41,911 bases of DNA, taken from assembly GCA_016176555.1 (NCBI GenBank), contig JACOWY010000025.1:1-41911 (forward strand). Reading direction: 5' to 3'. Below the pieces are notes generated by a model. The model was given only the letters and a program-made list of their open reading frames with translations, was not told the origin of the DNA and made no database searches. The position numbers and the translations under genes were made by a program. Each line of letters opens with the position of its first letter. Positions within the stretch are counted from its first letter, which is position 1. Source of the DNA: Candidatus Chisholmbacteria bacterium (GTDB lineage: Bacteria > Patescibacteriota > Microgenomatia > UBA1400 > JACOWY01). Shown here in pieces: positions 9,839 to 19,090 of the stretch.

Positions 9839-10142
9839 GGCTGGTGCGTTTAAAGATGGAGTGGGCCCGACCTCGAGAGACTGGCTGCCAGCGTTTAAGG
9901 GTAGCGCCCTCGCCCACCTGAATTGACTTAAGGGCAAGCGTATCTTCTTTTAGGCCGTGGTTATTGACCGCGTTGGCTATGGCTTGGCTGAGGGTTTTGC
10001 GGACTGGAAGGGCGGCATATTTGTTCATTCTCTCCAAGGCAACTAAAGCGGCGTTAAGGGGTAGACCGCGGAGGCTTTGGGCCACTAGTCTCACTTTGCG
10101 AGGACTCATTCTGATGTATTTCTGTTCGGCCTTGATTAGCAT
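9735..10142 (-). CDS. rplV: 50S ribosomal protein L22 with repeat-derived C-terminal tail
   Basis: MLIKAEQKYIRMSPRKVRLVAQSLRGLPLNAALVAL...FKRTSHIKIVLES then TSNPKSQAPNPKQTQISKAQKTKQNV, which is translated F repeat. Confidence 0.95.
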   Translation of the reverse strand: MLIKAEQKYIRMSPRKVRLVAQSLRGLPLNAALVALERMNKYAALPVRKTLSQAIANAVNNHGLKEDTLALKSIQVGEGATLKRWQPVSRGRAHSIFKRTSHIKIVLESTSNPKSQAPNPKQTQISKAQKTKQNV

Positions 10143-10148
10143 AATAAT

Positions 10149-10193
10149 GCGTACTTTTTCTTTGGAAAAGAAAAAGTTACGGCAAAAAGAAAT
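10149..10193 (-). repeat. A-type cassette hairpin A1: gcgtaCTTTTTCTTTggaAAAGAAAAAGttacggcaaaaagaaa
   Basis: Recurs at 11424-11467, 15215-15258, 18760-18802 and (split) 22814-22916. Confidence 0.85.
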
Positions 10194-10195
10194 GT

Positions 10196-10237
10196 GGAGA
10201 AACTCTGCGCGCAAAGCGTGCTCGAGTTTCTGATTTA
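10196..10237 (-). repeat. B-type cassette hairpin B3 (AGAAACTC/GAGTTTCT)
   Basis: Arms 10198-10205 and 10224-10231; 18-nt core tgcgcgcaaagcgtgctc. Confidence 0.85.
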
Positions 10238-10296
10238 GAGAAGCCTTTGGCTTCTATAATGCTGATTAAATAGTAGTGATTTCTTGTTTCAAACAT

Positions 10297-10581
10297 CTAG
10301 GTTTTACTTAAGATTTGTTTGACCATGCGACCGTGGCCACGGAACGTACGCGTAGGGGAAAATTCTCCCAAGCGGTGGCCGACCATGGCTTCGTTGACAA
10401 ACACTTCTTTAAAGATCTTGCCATTGTGGACGAGAAAGGTGTGGCCGACAAATTCGGGCGGGACCTGACTCCCTCTGGCCCAAGTTTTAATGGGTTCTTT
10501 GATACCAGTGGCCTTTTGCTTTAGCACCTTTTTGATCAGTTTTTGGTCGACGTAGGGACCTTTTTTAGTAGAACGACTCAT
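10297..10581 (-). CDS. rpsS: 30S ribosomal protein S19
   Basis: [20 protein letters not shown]...[39 protein letters not shown]. Confidence 0.98.
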   Translation of the reverse strand: MSRSTKKGPYVDQKLIKKVLKQKATGIKEPIKTWARGSQVPPEFVGHTFLVHNGKIFKEVFVNEAMVGHRLGEFSPTRTFRGHGRMVKQILSKT

Positions 10582-11414
10582 TATTTTTTCCTCCGGTCTT
10601 TGACGATATACTTATCAGAATACTTTTTATCGCGGCGGGTTTTTTTGCCGAGGGTGGGTTTGCCCCAAGGGCTCTTGGGCGAAGGCAGCCCCACGCCAGA
10701 ACGACCTTCACCGCCACCGTGGGGGTGGGAATCCGGGTGTTGAGCCACACCGCGGACAGTGGGGCGCCAGCCCAGGTGCCGGCGGCGGCCGGCCTTGCCA
10801 AAACTCAACGTTCGCCGCTCAGGATTACTGAGCTGGCCGATGGTGGCAAAACACTCATTAGAAATGAGGCGAATTTCTTTGGAAGGAAGCAGCACTGCAG
10901 CAAAATCTTTTTCTTTTGATTGGATAAAGGCTTGGGCGCCCGCCGAGCGAACTAATTGGCCCCCTTTTCCTGGAGTCAGCTCGAGGTTGTGAATGGGAGT
11001 ACCAATAGGAATATTTTTTAAGGGCAAGGTATTGCCAGGCTTAATGTCTGCTTGGTTACTGGTTTTAATTTTGTCGCCGACTTTAATCCCGTAAGGCGCT
11101 AAGATATAGCGTTTCTCTCCGTCAGCATAGAAAACGAGGGCGATCGCGGCGGTGCGGTTAGGATCATATTCGAGGGCCATAATTTTCCCGGGAACGTCGA
11201 TTTTGTCTCGTTTCCAGTCTATGAGCCTCAACTGGCGTTTGGCTCCCCCGCCGTGGTGACGAACGGTGACTCGGCCTGTGTAGTTGCGGCCGGCGGATTT
11301 TTTAACCGGGCCTTTAAGAAGAGCTTTTTCAGGTCTTCCCTTAGTGACAACTCTCGCCAGATTTACCTGATGGCGGCGGCCGGCGCTGGTGGGGTTTATG
11401 GCTACGATTGTCAT
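10581..11414 (-). CDS. rplB: 50S ribosomal protein L2
   Basis: [30 protein letters not shown]...[31 protein letters not shown]. Confidence 0.98.
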   Translation of the reverse strand: MTIVAINPTSAGRRHQVNLARVVTKGRPEKALLKGPVKKSAGRNYTGRVTVRHHGGGAKRQLRLIDWKRDKIDVPGKIMALEYDPNRTAAIALVFYADGEKRYILAPYGIKVGDKIKTSNQADIKPGNTLPLKNIPIGTPIHNLELTPGKGGQLVRSAGAQAFIQSKEKDFAAVLLPSKEIRLISNECFATIGQLSNPERRTLSFGKAGRRRHLGWRPTVRGVAQHPDSHPHGGGEGRSGVGLPSPKSPWGKPTLGKKTRRDKKYSDKYIVKDRRKK

Positions 11415-11423
11415 AACTTCACG

Positions 11424-11467
11424 CGTACTTTTTCTTTGGGAAAGAAAAAGTTACGGCAAAAAGAAAC
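11424..11467 (-). repeat. A-type cassette hairpin A2
   Basis: gcgtactttttctttgggaaagaaaaagttacggcaaaaagaaa. Confidence 0.85.
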
Positions 11468-11471
11468 TTAA

Positions 11472-11511
11472 GGTATGCTTCTGCGCGCACGGCGTGCTCG
11501 AAGCATGATTA
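11472..11511 (-). repeat. B-type cassette hairpin B4 (ATGCTTC/GAAGCAT)
   Basis: Arms 11475-11481 and 11500-11506; core tgcgcgcacggcgtgctc. Confidence 0.85.
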
Positions 11512-11520
11512 ATAACTCTT

Positions 11521-11817
11521 TCATGGTTCTTTTGTTTCAAATAAATCAATTTTTTCGCCGGCTTTTAATTGGACTATGGCCTTTTTGGTGGGGGTGATTT
11601 TGAGCTCGCGGCGATACTTACCGACTCTTTTAATCCCCCCGGGTTGAATCGCGGTGTGAACGTTGGTCACTACCACGCCGAAGGCAGTCTCGACGGCTTT
11701 TTTAATTTCGTGTTTGTTAGCCGAGAGAGCAACCAGGAAGGCGTACTTGCCGGTTTGAGCTAACTGGGTTGATTTTTCGGTGATCAAGGGTTTTTTGATG
11801 AGGTGGGTAAGCATCAT
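11521..11817 (-). CDS. rplW: 50S ribosomal protein L23
   Basis: LIKKPLITEKSTQLAQTGKYAFLVALSANKHEIKKAVETAFGV. Confidence 0.96.
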   Translation of the reverse strand: MMLTHLIKKPLITEKSTQLAQTGKYAFLVALSANKHEIKKAVETAFGVVVTNVHTAIQPGGIKRVGKYRRELKITPTKKAIVQLKAGEKIDLFETKEP

Positions 11818-11819
11818 GG

Positions 11820-12482
11820 TTAGTTTTTAGTTTTAATTTTGGCTCTGAGAATTTCTTTCAGAATGTCAAGGCTCTCTTTGGCAAAAATGAGGAGGCCACC
11901 ATTTAAGACGTCGTAGGCCGTAAGTTGGCGAGCTTGACGGATTTGGGTATGGGGAAGGTTGCGCGTGGCGAGAATGACGTTTTTTTGGGGGTTGGCAAGA
12001 ATAAGACAGTATTTATTGGATTTGGGGGCGGTGGCTTTTGGCCCAACTCTGGCTAAGAACTCATGCATGATTTTGGTTTTGGGTTTGAGACTCTCGAGTT
12101 TATCGACGATGACTATGTTTTTGTCTTTGGCTTTGAGAGATAAAGCGCTCACTAGAGAGGCACGTTTTTGATTCAGGCTTAAGCGGCGACTATAGTGCTC
12201 GTGGCCAGTCGGGCCGTGAGCGATGCCACCGCCGACAAAAATGGGGGCATAGCGGGCGCCATGACGAGCACGGCCAGTGCCTTTTTGGCGGTAGATTTTA
12301 ATCGTAGACCCCTGTACCTCTCCTCTGGTTTTGGTCTTCTTGGTACCTTGGCGAAGTCTGGCGCGATATACTCGGATGGCTTGGGCTAAGAGACTGGGAT
12401 TAATTTTGCCTGCGAAGATCTCTTTGGGAAGAATGAGAGTACCTCTTTTTTGGCCGGTGGAGCTAAAGACGGTGACGTTCAT
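11820..12482 (-). CDS. rplD: 50S ribosomal protein L4
   Basis: QGSTIKIYRQKGTGRARHGARYAPIFVGGGIAHGPTGHEHYSRRLSLNQKR. Confidence 0.97.
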   Translation of the reverse strand: MNVTVFSSTGQKRGTLILPKEIFAGKINPSLLAQAIRVYRARLRQGTKKTKTRGEVQGSTIKIYRQKGTGRARHGARYAPIFVGGGIAHGPTGHEHYSRRLSLNQKRASLVSALSLKAKDKNIVIVDKLESLKPKTKIMHEFLARVGPKATAPKSNKYCLILANPQKNVILATRNLPHTQIRQARQLTAYDVLNGGLLIFAKESLDILKEILRAKIKTKN

Positions 12483-12485
12483 AGG

Positions 12486-13246
12486 TTACTTCACTTCTAG
12501 TTTTTCTGGGTTTGGCTGGGCTTCTTCGGCAGTTGGCAACTTCTCGGTTATTGGTTCTGGCGCTAGTTCTTGTTTGGCTGCCTTTTGGGGGTTTAGGGGG
12601 TCAATGAGGGCGAGAGTGTTCTTTAAGTGGCCGATCTTTTTGACTTTGACTAGACTTTGGTGGGTCCCCGGGATTTGACCCTTGAGCCAGAGTTCGTTTT
12701 TCGTTTCATCAATTTTAAGAACGATGAGGTTGCGGACAGTGGCGGTTACGTTCCCAAAATGCCCCGGCATTTTTTTACCTTTGTGAACCCTCCCGGGGCT
12801 AGTGCCCTGACCGATGGAACCAACGGCGCGGGCGCGGTCGGATTGACCGTGGGTTTTGGGGCCACCCCTAAACCCCCAGCGTTTCATCGCCCCGGCAAAG
12901 CCACGGCCGCGGCTAAGGCCGGTGACGTTGACTTGATCACCGACAGAAAAGACTTTGTCGATGCTGACTGCGTCCCCTAGTTTAAAAAGCGCGGCCCCAT
13001 TTTTGAAGTGGTGCCGCTTAAATTTTCTTGACTTTTTTTGAGATGACCCTTGAGGGGTTGGCCCATTTTTTGCCATTTTTTGGCGCCAAAACCAAATTGG
13101 ATACTCTCATAGCCATCCAAGTCATTTGTTTTTACTTGCGTCACCGTCATGGGATTGACTTTGACAATGGTGACGGGCAGACGAATTCCAGCCTCATTCC
13201 AGGCCTGGGTTTGGTGGAGTTTGGTGCCAAAAAAAGTATCAATCAT
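12486..13246 (-). CDS. rplC: 50S ribosomal protein L3, split by a frameshift in the 13033-13039 homopolymer
   Basis: N-terminal half in ORF 12977-13246 (TIVKVNPMTVTQVKTNDLDGYESIQFGFG...PLKGHLKKS). C-terminal half in ORF 12486-13076 (KKSRKFKRHHFK...GLSRGRGFAGAMKRWGFRGGPKTHGQSDRARAVGSIGQGTSPGRV). Confidence 0.93.
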
Positions 13247-13263
13247 AGTTTACTTGGGTTAGC

Positions 13264-13335
13264 ACCCGCCGGCGTAACACTGCTTCGCGCAGACTGCCTA
13301 TTCGGCCGTTTCGCGAGCCGGTTACTTTGGCGGGT
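13264..13335 (-). ncRNA. Candidate structured leader RNA (three-way junction) upstream of rplC
   Basis: Closing stems ACCCGCC/GGCGGGT (13264-13270/13329-13335) and GTAAC/GTTAC (13274-13278/13321-13325) enclose hairpins CTGC(13280-13283)/GCAG(13289-13292) and CGGC(13303-13306)/GCCG(13317-13320). Confidence 0.6.
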
Positions 13336-13353
13336 TTCGGTTTTTCAAACCTC

Positions 13354-13380
13354 AAAAAAAGAGTGCTAAGAGCACTCTTT
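13354..13380 (-). terminator. Intrinsic terminator/attenuator between rpsJ and rplC
   Basis: Minus-strand AAAGAGTGCT-CTT-AGCACTCTTT followed by a T7 run overlapping the stem end. Confidence 0.85.
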
Positions 13381-13440
13381 GTAGCGAGTATGCCCTGATA
13401 ATTACAAACGCTTATGATGGCACTGCTGACATCGGAATTG

Positions 13441-13469
13441 ATTTTAACAAAACCAGAGGGAAAATTCAA
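13441..13469 (-). promoter_or_regulatory. Candidate sigma70-like promoter for the rplC operon
   Basis: Minus strand TTGAAT (13464-13469), 17-nt spacer, TAAAAT (13441-13446). Confidence 0.55.
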
Positions 13470-13496
13470 CTTGAGGAACGAGAGGGAGATTACATT

Positions 13497-13527
13497 TTTA
13501 TTTCGATGCCGACTCCGGCCCCAAAAG
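13497..13527 (-). pseudogene. Relic of a second rpsJ 3' end
   Basis: Minus strand gcc gga gtc ggc atc gaa ata aaa atg taa = AGVGIEIKM*, same terminal peptide as rpsJ (gct gga gtc gga att gag ata aag atg tga). Confidence 0.7.
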
Positions 13528-13601
13528 CTCTTCCCATTCGCCTTTTTAGTACTATTCGTACACGGCTCATGGAGCGAGCGACGGGGCTTTCGTCGGAAAG
13601 G

Positions 13602-13910
13602 TCACATCTTTATCTCAATTCCGACTCCAGCCGGGAGCTGGAGGTGCATGAGGGAATCAATGGTTTTGGAGGTGGGCTTGACGATGTCGACTAAACGTTT
13701 GTGGGTGAGGACTTGAAAGTGCTCGCGGGCATCTTTATCGGTGTGGGGAGAGGTGGTAACGGTAATGACTTTGCGGTTGGTGGGCAGGGGAACGGGGCCC
13801 ACAATCTGGGCACCGGTGGCCAGGGCCGTTTCGAGAATTTTTTGGGCAGCTTCGTCAATGACCCGGTGGTCGTAGGATTTTAATTTAACTCGAATGCGAC
13901 TGGCTGCCAT
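13602..13910 (-). CDS. rpsJ: 30S ribosomal protein S10
   Basis: [51 protein letters not shown]. Confidence 0.98.
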   Translation of the reverse strand: MAASRIRVKLKSYDHRVIDEAAQKILETALATGAQIVGPVPLPTNRKVITVTTSPHTDKDAREHFQVLTHKRLVDIVKPTSKTIDSLMHLQLPAGVGIEIKM

Positions 13911-13967
13911 ATTTTGCTCTTGGAAAAGTGCAGAGAATAAGTTAGCTCCGATAGGGGTGTTAACTCT

Positions 13968-15158
13968 CTACTCAAGAATCTTGGTGATAGCTCCCGCACC
14001 AACGGTTTTGCCGCCTTCGCGAATAGCAAAACGAAGGCCTTCTTCCATGGCCACGGGTTGAATCAAGGTGGCGGTCATTTTGGCGTTGTCACCAGGCATG
14101 ACCATCTCGACCCCTTCTGGGAGCTTGACCTCGCCAGTAACGTCGGTGGTGCGGATATAAAATTGAGGCCGGTAGCCAGAGAAGAAGGGGGTGTGACGAC
14201 CACCTTCCTCTTTGGTGAGAATATAAATTTGGGCCTCAAACTTGGTGTGCTGTTTGACGCTGCTGGGCTTGGCCAGGACTTGGCCCCGCTCCACGTCCTC
14301 TTTTTCTATACCTCGAAGGAGGATACCAGCGTTGTCACCTGCCTCACCTTCATCGAGTTGTTTACGAAACATTTCGATGCCGGTGACCACCGTCTTGGTG
14401 GGCTCCTTTTTGAGCCCGACGATTTCTACCTCTTCGTTGAGCTTGACTTTGCCGCGCTCAATCCTACCGGTGACGACGGTGCCACGGCCTTTAATGGAGA
14501 AAACATCCTCAATAGCCATGAGGAAGGGTTTCTCGATATCCCGCTTAGGAGTGGGGATTTCTTCGTCTACTGCTTTCATGAGCTCGAGAATTTGCTTCTC
14601 GGCTTCGGCGTCGCCTTCGATGGCTTTGAGGGCAGAACCTCGAATAATTTTGATTTTGTCGCCGGGGAACTCGTATTTAGTGAGAAGTTCCCTGACTTCC
14701 ATTTCGACGAGGTCAAGGAGCTCTTTGTCGTCGACGGCGTCGACTTTATTGAGAAAGACCACCAAGGCCGGGACGTTGACTTGGCGGGCGAGGAGAATGT
14801 GCTCCCGCGTTTGGGGCATAGGGCCGTCGGTGGCAGCGACGACTAAAATGGCGCCATCCATTTGGGCGGCGCCGGTAATCATGTTTTTGATGTAATCGGC
14901 GTGACCAGGAGCGTCGATGTGGGCATAATGCCTTTTTTCGGTTTCGTACTCGAGGTGAGAAATGTTAATCGTCACGCCCCGTTCTTTTTCTTCGGGAGCG
15001 TTGTCGATCTGGTCGAATTTCATGGCTTGGGTAGTGTTGCCGGGTTGTTTGGCAAGAACCGTGGTGATAGCGCTACTTAACGTCGTTTTACCGTGGTCGA
15101 CGTGACCAATGGTACCAACATTAATGTGGGGTTTAGTTCTTTGGAACTTGTCTGCCAT
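13968..15158 (-). CDS. tuf: Elongation factor Tu
   Basis: [27 protein letters not shown]...[31 protein letters not shown]. Confidence 0.99.
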   Translation of the reverse strand: MADKFQRTKPHINVGTIGHVDHGKTTLSSAITTVLAKQPGNTTQAMKFDQIDNAPEEKERGVTINISHLEYETEKRHYAHIDAPGHADYIKNMITGAAQMDGAILVVAATDGPMPQTREHILLARQVNVPALVVFLNKVDAVDDKELLDLVEMEVRELLTKYEFPGDKIKIIRGSALKAIEGDAEAEKQILELMKAVDEEIPTPKRDIEKPFLMAIEDVFSIKGRGTVVTGRIERGKVKLNEEVEIVGLKKEPTKTVVTGIEMFRKQLDEGEAGDNAGILLRGIEKEDVERGQVLAKPSSVKQHTKFEAQIYILTKEEGGRHTPFFSGYRPQFYIRTTDVTGEVKLPEGVEMVMPGDNAKMTATLIQPVAMEEGLRFAIREGGKTVGAGAITKILE

Positions 15159-15166
15159 GTTTCCTC

Positions 15167-15211
15167 CTTCTGAGGGGGCAACCGAGGTTTTCCCCCTCAG
15201 TACTCTCCTTT
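15167..15211 (-). repeat. C-type cassette hairpin C3
   Basis: ctgagggggcaaccgaggttttccccctcagtactctcctttt. Confidence 0.75.
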
Positions 15212-15214
15212 TTA

Positions 15215-15258
15215 GCGTACTTTTTCTTTGGAAAAGAAAAAGCTACGGCAAAAAGAAA
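15215..15258 (-). repeat. A-type cassette hairpin A3
   Basis: gcgtactttttctttggaaaagaaaaagctacggcaaaaagaaa. Confidence 0.85.
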
Positions 15259-15267
15259 TTATTAATA

Positions 15268-15307
15268 GTACAGGCGCTGCGAGCTAAGCTTACTCGCGCC
15301 TGAGATT
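15268..15307 (-). repeat. B-type cassette hairpin B5 (CAGGCGC/GCGCCTG)
   Basis: Arms 15271-15277 and 15296-15302; core tgcgagctaagcttactc. Confidence 0.85.
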
Positions 15308-15333
15308 TATAGAATTAATAATATTTTAATAAT

Positions 15334-17487
15334 TTAGTTTGATTTTTCGACTGTTGCCTGGGGTTTGTTTTGAGCGACGATGGGGGCCGCGATATTGGCG
15401 GGCACTTCTTCATAGTGAGAAGGCTCCATGTAATACGCCGCTCTCCCCTGGGACATGCTTCTCAATATTGTAGCATACCGAGATAATTCTGCCAAGGGAG
15501 CCTGGGCGGTGATGATGCGAGTTTTGCCGCGACTTTTGGTACCTAAGATCTGGGCGCGTTTACTGGAGAGGTCACCAATGATGTCGCCCATAAATTCTTC
15601 GGGGCTCGTCACTTCGACTTTCATGATGGGTTCGAGCAGTACCAGATCGGCTCTTTTGGTGGCGTTTTGCAGCGCCATGGAACCAGCGATTTTGAAAGCA
15701 ATTTCTGATGAGTCGACTTCGTGGTAGCTGCCGTCGTAGACAGCCACCGAAAGATCAACCAAAGGGTAGCCGGCCAGAACGCCATTTTGGACGGCCTCTT
15801 TAACACCTTTCTCTACGGCAGGGATAAATTCTCGGGGGATAGCGGCGCCTTTAATCTCGTTTAAGAACTTAAAGCCTTCGCCTCGAGGCAATGGTTCGAC
15901 TCTTAAGAGGCAATGCCCATATTGACCGCGGCCGCCTGATTGGCGGATATATTTGCCTTCCCCTTGGGCAATCTGCTTAATAGTTTCTTTGTAGGCAACC
16001 TGGGGATTGCCAGTGTTGGCGGCGACATGGAACTCTCGCTTCATGCGATCAACGATGATCTCGAGATGAAGTTCGCCCATACCAGAGATGATAGTTTGGC
16101 CGGTTTCGAAGTTGGTTTTGATTTTAAACGTTGGGTCTTCATCAGCTAGTTGGGTGAGGGCGGAGCCCATTTTTTCCTGGTCGCTTTTGGTCTTAGGTTC
16201 GATGCTTAAGGAAATGACTGGCTCGGCAAATTCAATGCCTTCAAAAACGACAGGGTGATTTTCATCGCAGAGCGTATCGCCGGTACTGGTTTTTTTGAGG
16301 CCGACGACGGCGACGATCTCACCGGCGGTGGCTGATTTAATTTCTTCACGTTGGTTGGCGTGCATGAGCAAAATCCGGCCGATGCGTTCTTTTTCTTTTT
16401 TGGTGGCGTTGTAGATGTAGCTACCGGAATTAATGATGCCTGATTGCACCCTAATGTAGGTAAGCCTACCCACGTGGGGATCGGTTTGGATTTTGAAAGC
16501 CAGGGCCGAGGCGGGCTCGCTGTCTTTGGGGTGGCGGATTTCCGGTTGGCCCGTTTTGGGATGGAGGCCTTCGGCTGCCTGGACATCTTCAGGTGAGGGA
16601 AGGTACTCGACGATGGCGTCGAGTAGGGGCTGGACGCCTTTGTTGCGTAGACTCGAGCCACAAAAGATGGGGACAAGCGAGCCTTTAATCGTGGCCTGAC
16701 GGAGGGCTAGTTTCAATTCGGTGACAGCGGGTTTTTGATCGCCCAGGTATTTCTCGAGAAGTTTGTCGTCTGTTTCAGCGATTTGCTCGATCAATTTTTG
16801 GCGATACTTGGCCACATCTGCTTTTAGGTCTTGCGGAATTTCGATCACGTTGTACTTGGCCCCAGTTTCGTCACCTTCCCAGATCACCGCTTGTTCCTCG
16901 AGAAGGAGGACGACGCCTTTGAATGAGGCTTCGACGCCAATCGGTAGGGTCATGATGGCGGGGTGGGCACCGAGTTTATCTTTGACGTCAGCGACGGTAG
17001 CGAGAAAGTCGGCCCCTAATTTATCCATTTTGTTGGCAAAACAAATGCGGGGGACGTTGTATTTGTCGGCTTGGCGCCAAACTGTTTCGGATTGAGATTG
17101 GACGCCTTCTTCGGAATCCAAAACGGTGATACCGCCATCAAGCACTCGGAGCGAGCGTTCGACTTCGGCGGTGAAATCGACGTGACCGGGAGTATCGATG
17201 ATGTTGATGCGGTGGGGTTCTTTGTTGATGGCTTGGGGGAGGACTGGGGTCCAAAAAGTGGTGGTGGCGGCAGAAACGATGGTGATGCCGCGCTCTTTTT
17301 CTTGCTCCATCCAGTCCATCTGGGTAGTGCCCTCATCGATATCGCCCAGTTTATAGCTTTTGCCGGTGTAGTAGAGGATGCGTTCGGTAGTGGTGGTTTT
17401 ACCGGCATCGATATGGGCGATGATGCCGATGTTGCGGATGTGGTCTTTGGGGAGGTTGCGGTCTTGAGTTTGAGTGGGTTGAGCCAT
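15334..17487 (-). CDS. fusA: Elongation factor G
   Basis: [54 protein letters not shown]. Confidence 0.99.
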   Translation of the reverse strand: MAQPTQTQDRNLPKDHIRNIGIIAHIDAGKTTTTERILYYTGKSYKLGDIDEGTTQMDWMEQEKERGITIVSAATTTFWTPVLPQAINKEPHRINIIDTPGHVDFTAEVERSLRVLDGGITVLDSEEGVQSQSETVWRQADKYNVPRICFANKMDKLGADFLATVADVKDKLGAHPAIMTLPIGVEASFKGVVLLLEEQAVIWEGDETGAKYNVIEIPQDLKADVAKYRQKLIEQIAETDDKLLEKYLGDQKPAVTELKLALRQATIKGSLVPIFCGSSLRNKGVQPLLDAIVEYLPSPEDVQAAEGLHPKTGQPEIRHPKDSEPASALAFKIQTDPHVGRLTYIRVQSGIINSGSYIYNATKKEKERIGRILLMHANQREEIKSATAGEIVAVVGLKKTSTGDTLCDENHPVVFEGIEFAEPVISLSIEPKTKSDQEKMGSALTQLADEDPTFKIKTNFETGQTIISGMGELHLEIIVDRMKREFHVAANTGNPQVAYKETIKQIAQGEGKYIRQSGGRGQYGHCLLRVEPLPRGEGFKFLNEIKGAAIPREFIPAVEKGVKEAVQNGVLAGYPLVDLSVAVYDGSYHEVDSSEIAFKIAGSMALQNATKRADLVLLEPIMKVEVTSPEEFMGDIIGDLSSKRAQILGTKSRGKTRIITAQAPLAELSRYATILRSMSQGRAAYYMEPSHYEEVPANIAAPIVAQNKPQATVEKSN

Positions 17488-17505
17488 ATGGGTAAGCTTT
17501 AGTTT

Positions 17506-17754
17506 TTAAGTTGATAGCGATCTTAAACCGAGCTCTTGCATAACTTCATTCGGATCAAAACCTGCCTGGATGAGGTCAATTCCAACTATTAAGCGTAGAT
17601 ATCTCTCAGCAAAATCAGGATGAATTTCTGCTAGTTTGAGTGCCAATTCAGCTGCTGATCCTAGGGGGCCGTCAAACCCTGTTGTGTCGTCATTTGCGGC
17701 TCTTAGCAACTTAATTAGTGGAAAAAAGTTGAAACCTCCTTCTTGATCAGACAT
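17506..17754 (-). CDS. Hypothetical 82-aa protein between rpsG and fusA
   Basis: Open frame on the operon strand filling the rpsG-fusA gap; no recognised domain. Confidence 0.6.
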   Translation of the reverse strand: MSDQEGGFNFFPLIKLLRAANDDTTGFDGPLGSAAELALKLAEIHPDFAERYLRLIVGIDLIQAGFDPNEVMQELGLRSLST

Positions 17755-17766
17755 CTTTGATTCCTG

Positions 17767-18243
17767 TTACCACCTAAAGTGTGCAAACGCTTTGTTGGCT
17801 TCGGCTTGGCGATGGGCATTCAGTTTGCGACTAATAGCGCCACCCTCATTTTTGGTGGCGTCGAGAATTTCGGCTGAAAGTTTTTCTGAGAAAGTGTGAT
17901 AGGTTTTACTGTCTCGATTCTGCGCTTCGATAATGAGCCACCTGACGGCAATGGAAAAACCCCGAGTGTCTTTGACGGGCATGGGCACTTGGTAGGCGGC
18001 TCCGCCGACGCGGCGGGATCGGACCATCATTTGCGGAGTGATGTTTTTAATCGCCTCTTCGAAGACTAAAACAGGGTCTTTTTTAGTGTTAGTTTTGATG
18101 AGATCCAAAGCTTTATAGACTTGTCTTTGGGCGACACCCTTTTTGCCGTCTTTCATGACGCGGTTGATGAGCTTGGCCAGCCTCGGGCTGCCATAGAGAG
18201 GATCGGGTTTGATGGAACGGGGTTTAAATTTGGTGGCGCGCAT
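17767..18243 (-). CDS. rpsG: 30S ribosomal protein S7
   Basis: LINRVMKDGKKGVAQRQVYKAL...RVGGAAYQVPMPV...KLNAHRQAEANKAFAHFRW. Confidence 0.98.
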   Translation of the reverse strand: MRATKFKPRSIKPDPLYGSPRLAKLINRVMKDGKKGVAQRQVYKALDLIKTNTKKDPVLVFEEAIKNITPQMMVRSRRVGGAAYQVPMPVKDTRGFSIAVRWLIIEAQNRDSKTYHTFSEKLSAEILDATKNEGGAISRKLNAHRQAEANKAFAHFRW

Positions 18244-18269
18244 ATAAAAGTCTAGAGAAATTAATCGCC

Positions 18270-18749
18270 TTAGGCCGTAGGTGTTGGGGCTGGTTGAGCT
18301 TCAGGCGTGGGGGCGGGAGTGGTGACTCCGCCACCAGCTTCGCCACTTTTGGTGGTGCCGTATTTGGAGCGACCTTGTTTTTTGCCGGCGACACCCGTTG
18401 TGTCGAACTTACCCCGGACGATATGGTACTTGACTCCAGGAAGATCTTTGACCCGACCGCCCCTAACGAGGACGATGGAGTGCTCGGCGAGATTATGGCC
18501 TTCTCCAGGAATGTAGGCGGTAATCTCTTGTTTATTTGAAAGGCGAACCCGGGCAATTTTACGCAGCGCAGAGTTGGGTTTTTTGGGAGTGGTGGTTTTG
18601 ACGATGACGCAGACTCCTCTTTTTTGCGGGTTCGTGGTCATGACCATGCGGCGAGCCACCGAGTTATACGAGCGCCTGAGCGCCGTGGCTTTGACCTTCT
18701 TGTTGGGGCTTTTACGCCCCTTGCGGATGAGCTGGTTAATTGTAGGCAT
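18270..18749 (-). CDS. rpsL: 30S ribosomal protein S12 with Ala/Pro/Thr-rich C-terminal tail
   Basis: [13 protein letters not shown]...[62 protein letters not shown]; tail [21 protein letters not shown]. Confidence 0.98.
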   Translation of the reverse strand: MPTINQLIRKGRKSPNKKVKATALRRSYNSVARRMVMTTNPQKRGVCVIVKTTTPKKPNSALRKIARVRLSNKQEITAYIPGEGHNLAEHSIVLVRGGRVKDLPGVKYHIVRGKFDTTGVAGKKQGRSKYGTTKSGEAGGGVTTPAPTPEAQPAPTPTA

Positions 18750-18759
18750 AAATTCTCTT

Positions 18760-18802
18760 CGTACTTTTTCTTTCAGAAAGAAAAAGCTACGGCAAAAAGA
18801 AA
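18760..18802 (-). repeat. A-type cassette hairpin A4
   Basis: cgtactttttctttcagaaagaaaaagctacggcaaaaagaaa. Confidence 0.85.
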
Positions 18803-18807
18803 CTAAT

Positions 18808-18847
18808 GGTACACGTGCTGCGCACAAAGTTTGCTCGCACGTGAATT
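18808..18847 (-). repeat. B-type cassette hairpin B6 (CACGTGC/GCACGTG)
   Basis: Arms 18812-18818 and 18837-18843; core tgcgcacaaagtttgctc. Confidence 0.85.
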
Positions 18848-18854
18848 CAAGATC

Positions 18855-18896
18855 ATTAAGGGGAAACCATGGTTTTCCCTTAAGTATCCCTTTCCT
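18855..18896 (-). repeat. C-type cassette hairpin C4 (variant stem TTAAGGGgAAACC/GGTTTTCCCTTAA)
   Basis: attaaggggaaaccatggttttcccttaagtatccctttcc. Confidence 0.7.
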
Positions 18897-18926
18897 TCAA
18901 GGCCTCGCGGGCCCCCTTTCCTAATA

Positions 18927-18966
18927 GGTATGTTCCTGCGCAAACAGTTTGCTCGGAACATGATTT
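18927..18966 (-). repeat. B-type cassette hairpin B7 (ATGTTCC/GGAACAT)
   Basis: Arms 18930-18936 and 18955-18961; core tgcgcaaacagtttgctc. Confidence 0.85.
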
Positions 18967-19090
18967 AAAGATTTAAAAAAACAGTCCGAAGACTGTTTTT
19001 AATATCAGCTTCGCATTACTCCATCGAGTCGAACTCGACTGGGACCTTCATGCTGGCAAGAGGTAGTTTACCACAGATTTGGGGTTTTAA

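Noticed and set aside
12977-13076. Programmed -1 frameshift in rplC as a firm claim
   Set aside because: No stimulatory structure identified, and homopolymer error is equally likely; reported only as an open alternative.
13239-13469. 76-aa minus ORF between rpsJ and rplC
   Set aside because: Covers the promoter, terminator and structured leader; the composition is not protein-like.
14058-14895. Long plus-strand ORFs (262 and 217 aa) opposite tuf
   Set aside because: Antisense shadows of a highly conserved EF-Tu gene; no recognisable motif.
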